Translations under genes and position numbers: made by a program
Notes under the pieces: generated by a model
What the model saw: only the letters and a program-made list of their open reading frames with translations
What the model was told of the DNA's origin: nothing
The model's database searches: none
NCBI GenBank assembly: GCA_904420055.1
Contig: CAJFTV010000120.1
Location: forward strand, 1 to 8,092
DNA length: 8,092 bases
Direction: 5' to 3'
DNA from: Candidatus Alloscillospira gallinarum
GTDB taxonomy: Bacteria; Bacillota; Clostridia; Oscillospirales; Oscillospiraceae
Shown here: positions 1-4,570 of the stretch, piece by piece
Numbering within the stretch: the stretch's first letter is position 1
Layout: each line of letters begins with the position of its first letter

Positions 1-680
1 CTTACCGGTTTACCCTCCTCCGGGTATACCGGCTCACCGACATACACCGTTATGGGGGGCGGCAGATTCTTAAATACACGCCGCTCTCTGTATGTCACGG
101 TAAATCCCACAGCAGGCACGCCAAGACGCGCCGGATAGGTAAAGGACCTGTCTGTAAACGGCCTTATGCCGTTGTAATATGGCCATATGTGTGCCTCCGG
201 ATAAATTGCCGTGACACATCTTTTCTCTGTCACGGCCTTAAGGCTTTCCATGAGGTTTTTCATCCCCCCTATTGTGGAGGGCAGCGGCAGAGCCCCCAGC
301 ATGGGCACAAGCCGCCTCACTATGGGTATGGACACAGTCTCCCGGCCGGTTATAATATATGTTTTCCTCGGATATGCCAAAAGTGTCGGCAAGAACGCAT
401 CGGCAATATTCTGCGTGTGATTGCCATATAGAAAATACCCTGTTTTTATCCTTCGCAGCGACCTGCGGTTTTTTATTCTCATTCCATACTTCAGTTTGCA
501 CAGTACAAATCCCACAAGTGCCGCAATTACCTTATGGAGGAAGAAAGATGCCACCTTCCACAGGGGATTTTTTCCAAGATACCTGTAATCGCTGTCAACG
601 TCCCTCACATGTATCTTGTCCCGTGTGGCCGCAAAGTCGTCGTTCAGCTCATCACGGTAATATATAACTTTTTTCGCCAA
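1..680 (-). CDS. PlsC-like lysophospholipid/glycerolipid acyltransferase (C-terminus beyond left edge)
   Basis: Frame open for 226 codons from a TTG at 680 to the window edge. It probably transfers an acyl chain to a lysophospholipid or related glycerolipid at the inner membrane face. Seen: a hydrophobic stretch at about residues 43-61; the catalytic-type block GNHTQNIAD at 86-94, where His88 and Asp94 are separated by five residues instead of the classical four; an MLGALPLP block at 127-134; and PEAHIWPYY at 161-169 in the position of the PlsC substrate-binding Glu-Gly block. From memory, NHTQ-type and PEAHIWPYY-type blocks are typical of a clostridial PlsC-like branch. Start: no ATG lies before residue 67 and the frame is closed upstream by a TGA. 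The TTG is preceded by GAGGGG (692-697) and gives MAKKVIYYRDELNDDF. It overlaps the 3' end of the glycosyltransferase by 29 bp, so the two are co-transcribed and probably translationally coupled. Substrate not determinable. Confidence 0.82.
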   Translation of the reverse strand, partial: MAKKVIYYRDELNDDFAATRDKIHVRDVDSDYRYLGKNPLWKVASFFLHKVIAALVGFVLCKLKYGMRIKNRRSLRRIKTGYFLYGNHTQNIADAFLPTLLAYPRKTYIITGRETVSIPIVRRLVPMLGALPLPSTIGGMKNLMESLKAVTEKRCVTAIYPEAHIWPYYNGIRPFTDRSFTYPARLGVPAVGFTVTYRERRVFKNLPPPITVYVGEPVYPEEGKPV

Positions 681-1821
681 TGCTCGCTTCGCCCCTCACC
701 ACGTCCAAAAGCATTTTTTCCATTTTGTCCATGCATTCGTCCTGGTTAAACTGCTTTGCGTAGCCGAGGTATTCCCTCGCGCACGCCGCTCTCTCCTCCG
801 GGTGCTCAATCCACCAGTCCATCTTCTTTGAGAGTGAATATGGCTGGTTGTAGTCAAACAGGTTATTTTCCCCCAGTGCAAAAAACCGGGTCGCGCTCCT
901 TGGTGAATTTGCAATGAGCGGCACCATGCCGCAGGTTATGGCCTCAAGGCAGGCAATCGCTTCAATCTCTATTTCCGCCGGGTGGACATACAGGTCACCA
1001 TAGCTCAAAATTTCCTTAAGCTCCTGCCGGGAGAAAAATTTGAATATCGGCTGCACGGTCAGCCGCTTAGCGGCATACTTTTTTAGCTTCTCCTCAAGCG
1101 GTCCGCTTCCCGCAAAAACAAGCTGTATTTTATCCCGGTATTTTGACCCTGCGACGCCGTCAATAAGCACCTTATGGGATTTTTCCTTGCTGTAGCGCCC
1201 TGTAAACACCACCACATACTTGTCACGGAATTCTTCCGGCTTTTCCCGGCGCTCCGGCTTAAAATAGTTATTTACCCCGTTGGAAATAACGTAGGCATTT
1301 GTCTTTTCCCCTGCGACCCGTTCAAACACGTCCCTTATAAACTCCGTGGGATAGTGTATTGCCGAGCAGTAACGGAACATTATGCGGTACAAAAACTTAT
1401 AAACAAGCGTATTTACAATAGGGGAATTCATGAGAAACAGATGATTTGTTATGTTCTCCGCCTGGCAGTGGAAGCTGGCCGTTACCGGGACACCATACAT
1501 GTCAGCAATTTTTCTCGCCAGATTTGCGAGGAAAAACGGTGTGACAAGATGTACTACATCGGCTCCTCTAATCGCCTGTTCCAGTACTCGGCTGTCCGGC
1601 TTTGCAATGGTTACTCCGTTTTTGGCAACGTAGTTATTGAATATGCCGAAATTCATCTGCTGGGTAACCACAAATCCCTCCTGCCCCCGTCTGTCCTCGT
1701 CCGGGCACACTACTGTGACTCTGTGTCCCTTGCTTTTTAGGGAGCGTATGAGGTTCATTGCCGCAATTGTGGTACCGTTGTTTTCTTTCCCCAGCACATC
1801 GCATACTATTGTGATATTCAT
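652..1821 (-). CDS. GT4-family glycosyltransferase, possibly diacylglycerol glycosyltransferase
   Basis: 389 aa, normal length for a GT-B fold retaining glycosyltransferase of family GT4. N-terminal Rossmann domain: begins MNITIVCDVLGKENNGTT, with the acceptor-side loop at about 11-18, and ASFHCQAENIT at 115-125 matches the histidine region of lipid-acceptor GT4 enzymes. C-terminal nucleotide-sugar domain: NGV at 181-183, FTGRYSKEKS at 206-215 (phosphate-binding Arg/Lys), GSGP at 238-241, and the EX7E signature at Glu285-Glu293 followed by CG. No signal peptide or TM is evident, so it is probably cytosolic or membrane-peripheral. ATG start at 1821 with AGAGAG 8-9 nt upstream. First gene of its transcript; the acyltransferase follows with a 29-bp overlap. 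That pairing suggests glycolipid synthesis (compare 1,2-diacylglycerol 3-glucosyltransferases), but sugar and acceptor are inferred. A mannosyl- or polysaccharide-directed GT4 is possible. Confidence 0.88.
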   Translation of the reverse strand: MNITIVCDVLGKENNGTTIAAMNLIRSLKSKGHRVTVVCPDEDRRGQEGFVVTQQMNFGIFNNYVAKNGVTIAKPDSRVLEQAIRGADVVHLVTPFFLANLARKIADMYGVPVTASFHCQAENITNHLFLMNSPIVNTLVYKFLYRIMFRYCSAIHYPTEFIRDVFERVAGEKTNAYVISNGVNNYFKPERREKPEEFRDKYVVVFTGRYSKEKSHKVLIDGVAGSKYRDKIQLVFAGSGPLEEKLKKYAAKRLTVQPIFKFFSRQELKEILSYGDLYVHPAEIEIEAIACLEAITCGMVPLIANSPRSATRFFALGENNLFDYNQPYSLSKKMDWWIEHPEERAACAREYLGYAKQFNQDECMDKMEKMLLDVVRGEASIGEKSYILP

Positions 1822-1848
1822 AAAATTATCTCTCTTTTAAATAAATAT

Positions 1849-1867
1849 TGTCAATCAGAGATTGACA
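1849..1867. promoter_or_regulatory. 19-bp perfect palindrome upstream of the glycosyltransferase gene (operator candidate)
   Basis: TGTCAATC-AGA-GATTGACA: 8-bp arms are exact reverse complements around a 3-bp centre. It lies 27 bp before the glycosyltransferase ATG, in the expected leader or promoter-proximal zone. No T-tract follows on either strand, so it is not an intrinsic terminator. Two-fold symmetry and spacing fit a dimeric repressor site, or a short RNA hairpin in the leader. TTGACA appears in both arms, but no -10 box sits at the right distance for it to serve as a -35 for the minus-strand gene. Confidence 0.45.
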
Positions 1868-1999
1868 TGTCCCCTCTTCTATACTACGATAATAAAAGCG
1901 CTCTATACTTTACGCATGATATATTTGCGCAGTATAAAACTATCACTATAATTATTATAAGTTTGGCTTTTTTCGCGGTCAACATACACTTTTACGTTT

Positions 2000-2029
2000 T
2001 TGACAAGTATTTCTTATTATTTCATTAAT
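2000..2029 (+). promoter_or_regulatory. Possible sigma-A promoter for the 75-aa gene
   Basis: Exact -35 hexamer TTGACA at 2000-2005. At 18 bp the -10 candidate is ATTAAT (2024-2029), a poor match. An alternative pair is TTTACG (1991-1996), 18 bp, TATTAT (2015-2020). Either would start transcription just ahead of the ribosome binding site AAAGGA at 2044-2049. Which pair is used cannot be decided by eye. Confidence 0.35.
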
Positions 2030-2057
2030 TTCACCTAAAAACGAAAGGATTACAGCT

Positions 2058-2285
2058 ATGTACACACCCGCAACATACGAGGAGGCACTTGAACTTAAAA
2101 GGCATTTGAGCGGTCTCAACCTCAAATATGTCCACTTTCATGACCAGTGCGGTGGTCAGTACTTTGAATTTGACGAGGCGGACCCCGCCACGGAAAAAGC
2201 GGTCATTGACTATTTTGCCGGCAAGGGCCTGACACCCCGTTTTACCGACGATAAGCTCCGTTTTATACTGGACGACGGTAAATAA
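2058..2285 (+). CDS. Small conserved-looking hypothetical protein, 75 aa
   Basis: Short acidic soluble protein with no signal peptide or membrane segment. It starts MYTPATYEEALELKRHL, with a predicted helix at 6-18. The block VHFHDQCGGQYFEFDE (about 25-40) has a His-x-His-Asp-x-Cys-Gly-Gly-Gln core that looks conserved and could bind a metal or form an active site. A second helix region at about 44-57 precedes a terminal beta-type stretch (RFTDDKLRFILDD). Start supported by AAAGGA at 2044-2049, 8 nt before the ATG. It resembles small clostridial proteins annotated as RDAC family by their Asp-Ala-Cys-Gly motif, but this is from memory and tentative. It is first in a run of three plus-strand genes, 37 bp before the next. 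Function unknown. Confidence 0.75.
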   Translation: MYTPATYEEALELKRHLSGLNLKYVHFHDQCGGQYFEFDEADPATEKAVIDYFAGKGLTPRFTDDKLRFILDDGK

Positions 2286-2322
2286 CCACATCTTTCTGCA
2301 CGGAAAACAGACGGAGGTTTTT

Positions 2323-2625
2323 ATGAATTTAAAAGCAAAAAAGAGAGCATATATAATGGCCATGGTGGGGGCCGGCCTAATTATGGTTGGATATGCCCTG
2401 ATGATGAAGGCGCACACCATAGGCGTTACAATGTTGGTAACGGGACTTGTCATGCTGGCCGTGTGCGCGGGCTTTCTTTTCATCAGCAGACAATACAAAT
2501 TCTGTCCGAAATGCGGACTGAAGGTCACAAACACATACATAAGACAGAATATAAAGCGCTTTACAAAATACAAATGTCCAAAATGCGGTTCACGGCAGCT
2601 CCCTGTACTCAGAGATAAAAAGTAA
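2323..2625 (+). CDS. Two-TM membrane protein with C-terminal zinc ribbon, 100 aa
   Basis: Hydrophobic segments at about residues 10-28 and 33-54 are joined by a short loop, forming a helical hairpin. A cytoplasmic-looking basic tail then carries four cysteines, CPKC at 61-64 and CPKC at 85-88, about 20 residues apart. This is the pattern of a rubredoxin-knuckle zinc ribbon. The basic stretch between the knuckles (RQNIKRFTKYK) could contact nucleic acid or protein, but nothing in the sequence assigns a role. Start supported by GGAGG at 2313-2317, 5 nt before the ATG. The stop is one base before the next gene's ATG, so the two are almost certainly co-transcribed. No recognised family name. Confidence 0.82.
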   Translation: MNLKAKKRAYIMAMVGAGLIMVGYALMMKAHTIGVTMLVTGLVMLAVCAGFLFISRQYKFCPKCGLKVTNTYIRQNIKRFTKYKCPKCGSRQLPVLRDKK

Positions 2626-2626
2626 C

Positions 2627-3172
2627 ATGCGGGAGTTTTTAAATTCCGTGCGCCGGGGACGAAGCACCGGCCCCATATCACGGCAGTTTGTCATAACGTT
2701 TTGCATATTTTTATTGGGCGGAATTTTCGGCTGTGCCGCCCGCTTTTTTGACATTTACACCCAGAACCTTGGGAACGTCTTTTCCCAGATGTCCGTGTGG
2801 GTCTTTCTCGGCACGGTTATCTCAGTCACCAGCGCTTCGCCCCTCAGAGCCGGGGCCAATACATTTGCTTTCTGTGTGGGAATGCTGGCAGCTTATTATA
2901 CCTGTGCCCATCTCTCCGGCGGGGTGTACTCAATGACGTTTGTAGCAGGCTGGGCAGTGTTTTCGGCTCTGTCCCCTCTTTTTGCATTTGTGACCTGGTA
3001 CGGCGGCGGACGCGGCATAATCTCCTCCGTCATAGACGTGGGTATTCTCCTATTTATGGCTCTGTGCAGCATAGTGCTGTTTGACCGCATTCACCTGTCA
3101 GACGTGATAATCATGGCCTTTACAGCACTGTTTTTGTTTATATACTCTCGGAAAAAACAATACAGAGCATAA
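2627..3172 (+). CDS. Integral membrane protein, DUF6518-like, 181 aa
   Basis: After a basic N-terminus (about 1-20), five or six hydrophobic segments are visible at roughly 21-40, 55-69, 77-95, 104-124, 132-153 and 158-174, ending in a basic tail (SRKKQYRA). The succession VWVFLGTVISVTSASPLRAG (57-76), a G-M-L-A-A-Y-Y stretch (85-91) and SPLFAFVTWYGGGRG (116-130) resembles clostridial proteins I recall as DUF6518. The family has no established function. The ATG follows the upstream stop by one base and lacks a clear ribosome binding site, so translation probably depends on coupling to the zinc-ribbon gene. Last gene of the unit, directly followed by a strong terminator. Confidence 0.8.
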   Translation: MREFLNSVRRGRSTGPISRQFVITFCIFLLGGIFGCAARFFDIYTQNLGNVFSQMSVWVFLGTVISVTSASPLRAGANTFAFCVGMLAAYYTCAHLSGGVYSMTFVAGWAVFSALSPLFAFVTWYGGGRGIISSVIDVGILLFMALCSIVLFDRIHLSDVIIMAFTALFLFIYSRKKQYRA

Positions 3173-3177
3173 TTTAA

Positions 3178-3217
3178 GAGCACGCCCGGCAAAATTTGCC
3201 GGGCGTGCTCCCTTTTT
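3178..3217. terminator. Strong intrinsic terminator between convergent genes
   Basis: GAGCACGCCCGGC and GCCGGGCGTGCTC form a perfect 13-bp GC-rich stem (3178-3190 with 3198-3210) around AAAATTT, extendable by two A-T pairs. CC then TTTTT (3213-3217) follows on the plus strand, 5 nt after the stop of the 181-aa membrane protein. On the minus strand the hairpin lies just after the Nudix stop, but only a short T-poor stretch follows, so minus-strand termination may be weaker. It serves the plus-strand operon and plausibly both. Confidence 0.93.
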
Positions 3218-3647
3218 AATATCCCATGTCTCTCACTTTTTCCATAAGTGCCGGTATAATCTCCGGGTATGTCAGCTTCTCAGGAAGTCCGTCAAAAAAC
3301 TCTATGCTCTCGATTTCCATGTGGGGAAGACTGCCAAGCTCCGCCACCTCTGCAAAGTACAGCATTCCAAAGCTCTCCTCTCCGCTGGGGTTAACACTGT
3401 TTGCCCCTGTAACTGAATACCGGCACACAGGCCGTATTTCAAATTTCAGTGCGCCTGTCTCCTCATACAGCTCCCGGCGCGCGGCCTCCGCAGCCGTCTC
3501 CCCTGGCTCAACGTGGCCTCCGGGGAACTCCAGAGTATCTCTTTTTACGTGCTTGCAGAAAATCCATTTGCCCTTGTACCTTGAGGCCATGACCACAAAC
3601 CTAATTTTCTCTTCAGGCACAAACTCATGAAATGAAACCTTAACCAT
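3216..3647 (-). CDS. Nudix hydrolase (NTP pyrophosphohydrolase-type)
   Basis: 143 aa, a complete single-domain Nudix protein. The Nudix box spans residues 44-66 and fits GX5EX7REUXEEXGU exactly: Gly44, Glu50, Arg58-Glu59, Glu62-Glu63, Gly65. The box glutamates bind the catalytic Mg2+. The preceding stretch KWIFCKHVKRDTLEFPGG (27-44) resembles Bacillus YtkD-type and MutT-like nucleotide hydrolases, so an oxidised or housekeeping nucleoside triphosphate is a reasonable but unproven substrate. Soluble and cytosolic. The ATG lies 9 bp after the thioesterase stop, with TGAGGA of the stop region serving as ribosome binding site, so it is the second gene of a thioesterase-Nudix operon. No biochemical link between the two is evident; a coenzyme-A-cleaving Nudix activity would connect them, but the CoA-specific signature was not recognised. 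Confidence 0.92.
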   Translation of the reverse strand: MVKVSFHEFVPEEKIRFVVMASRYKGKWIFCKHVKRDTLEFPGGHVEPGETAAEAARRELYEETGALKFEIRPVCRYSVTGANSVNPSGEESFGMLYFAEVAELGSLPHMEIESIEFFDGLPEKLTYPEIIPALMEKVRDMGY

Positions 3648-3656
3648 TTCTATTCC

Positions 3657-4373
3657 TCACCACATTTTAATCACAGCGTGCGTTCCACGCCCGCTTACAA
3701 TGTCAACCTTATGTATATTATCCTCACAGCAGTATTTGCACTCCACTGTGTCTCCAATTTTAATCTCTGTGCGATAGAGTATGACAATATTATCCGGCTC
3801 CGGAGCCATATATACCTCCTCCGGCAACACCTCACAGGCAAGGTCAAGATAATTTAAATTGTGCATATGCCCGATAAGGTCAGTGTCCCGTCGCAGGACT
3901 TTATAGGTAAATGTGCTGTCATAGCTCTCTGAGAGCTCCGGGCGCTCAGGTACCCACTGGCCGAACACGCACCTGTCGTGCTGGCCGTACCCCTCTTTTA
4001 TATCCTCCGGTATTTTCATAATGCGTCTGTTTTCTGTGCTTATAAGCGTCCACTTTGAAGAGGCAAGCACGAGCACATTTCCATTTTCGTCCGTCATCTC
4101 ATAATCTCTGAATGCGTGGGCGCTCTTCATCTCTCTGGACCAAGTGGCCACGGTAAGCCGCTGGCCGTACCTTGGCCGCTTTATTACTTCAACCTTCCAC
4201 GCCATAAGTATCCACGCATTTTTCTTAGTGTCAAGGTCGTTTACTCCGTCGTTTATCGTGTCAGAGTGAAACCCCGCCGCATCTTCAAACATCTTCATTA
4301 TTGTCCTGTTTTTCACCGAACCGCCGAGGCGCACGTCGTCAAGCCCGGTTACAAACTCTGTTTTGAATATCAT
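3657..4373 (-). CDS. Acyl-ACP thioesterase
   Basis: 238 aa from the chosen start; double hot-dog thioesterase that releases free fatty acids from acyl carrier protein in the cytosol. N-terminal half: MIFKTEF, KNRTIMKMFEDAAGFHSD (21-38), then WKVEVIKRPRYGQRLTVATW (59-78). C-terminal half: YKVLRRDTDLIGHMHNLNYL (157-176) is the active-site helix region and Glu203 sits in RTEIKIGD. By alignment to plant FatB-type enzymes, as I recall them, Asp165, His169 and Glu203 take catalytic positions, while the usual Asn between Asp and His is Ile167. Length is typical for bacterial members. Start: an in-frame ATG at 4409 would add 12 residues, but it overlaps the promoter -10 box and lacks a ribosome binding site. 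The ATG at 4373 has GGGAGGG 5 nt upstream and matches family N-termini. First gene of a two-gene operon with the Nudix hydrolase. Confidence 0.92.
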   Translation of the reverse strand: MIFKTEFVTGLDDVRLGGSVKNRTIMKMFEDAAGFHSDTINDGVNDLDTKKNAWILMAWKVEVIKRPRYGQRLTVATWSREMKSAHAFRDYEMTDENGNVLVLASSKWTLISTENRRIMKIPEDIKEGYGQHDRCVFGQWVPERPELSESYDSTFTYKVLRRDTDLIGHMHNLNYLDLACEVLPEEVYMAPEPDNIVILYRTEIKIGDTVECKYCCEDNIHKVDIVSGRGTHAVIKMW

Positions 4374-4378
4374 AGCTG

Positions 4379-4385
4379 CCCTCCC
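4379..4385 (-). promoter_or_regulatory. Ribosome binding site fixing the thioesterase start
   Basis: GGGAGGG on the minus strand, 5 nt before the ATG at 4371-4373. It decides this ATG over the in-frame one at 4407-4409. Confidence 0.85.
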
Positions 4386-4407
4386 GGCAAATTTTCTCAT
4401 ATTATAC

Positions 4408-4435
4408 ATTATAATTGCCGCGTAAATTTTGTCAA
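4408..4435 (-). promoter_or_regulatory. Consensus sigma-A promoter of the thioesterase-Nudix operon
   Basis: On the minus strand, TTGACA (4430-4435), a 16-bp spacer, then TATAAT (4408-4413): both hexamers perfect. A second TATAAT overlaps downstream (4401-4406) but is 23 bp from the -35. Expected transcription start is near 4400, giving a leader of about 27 nt that includes GGGAGGG. No operator-like palindrome was noticed over it, which suggests strong, largely constitutive expression. Confidence 0.85.
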
Positions 4436-4468
4436 ATGAATATTATTCCCGATTTAATAACATAAAGG

Positions 4469-4497
4469 TTGACTTTTTGTGTAATTTTTTGTATCAT
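4469..4497 (+). promoter_or_regulatory. Sigma-A promoter of the dockerin-hydrolase/cohesin operon
   Basis: TTGACT (4469-4474), exactly 17 bp, TATCAT (4492-4497), each one mismatch from consensus. Predicted start near 4504 leaves a leader of about 66 nt before the ATG at 4571, with GGGGTGA at 4556-4562 as ribosome binding site, 8 nt upstream. It is divergent from and close to the thioesterase promoter. No terminator or riboswitch was seen in the leader. Confidence 0.7.
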
Positions 4498-4570
4498 ATT
4501 TGTTACCTAAAATGACTTATTATGCGCTTTTTCGCAAATATAAATTCAAGAATACGGGGTGACAAAGTAA

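Larger units (their letters stand above)
1822..2057. other. Divergent intergenic region with AT-rich promoter-like sequence
   Basis: 236 bp between the divergent glycosyltransferase and 75-aa protein genes. AT-rich at 1921-1970. On the minus strand the best promoter-like pair is TTATAA, 18 bp, then TATACT (-10 at 1931-1936), which would give a leader of about 100 nt containing the 1849-1867 palindrome. This is a weak match. No small ORF with a convincing ribosome binding site, riboswitch-like architecture or RNA gene was recognised. Confidence 0.4.

Noticed and set aside
238..501. 87-codon minus-strand open frame
   Set aside because: Alternative frame of the PlsC-like acyltransferase, whose frame carries the NHTQNIAD and PEAHIWPYY motifs and stays open over the whole region.
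1174..1740. 188-codon plus-strand open frame within the glycosyltransferase
   Set aside because: The opposite strand encodes a full GT4 enzyme with all signature motifs; this frame has none.
1904..1936. TATACT ... AGTATA inverted arms in the intergenic region
   Set aside because: Only six paired A/T-rich bases across a 21-bp gap; the inner pairing is irregular, so this is not convincing as an operator or riboswitch.
2031..2681. 216-codon open frame on the minus strand
   Set aside because: It lies antisense to the 75-aa and zinc-ribbon genes, which have good ribosome binding sites and coherent domains; its Cys/Phe-rich translation has no recognisable fold.
3226..3630. 134-codon plus-strand open frame
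   Set aside because: Antisense to the Nudix hydrolase, which has a perfect Nudix box.
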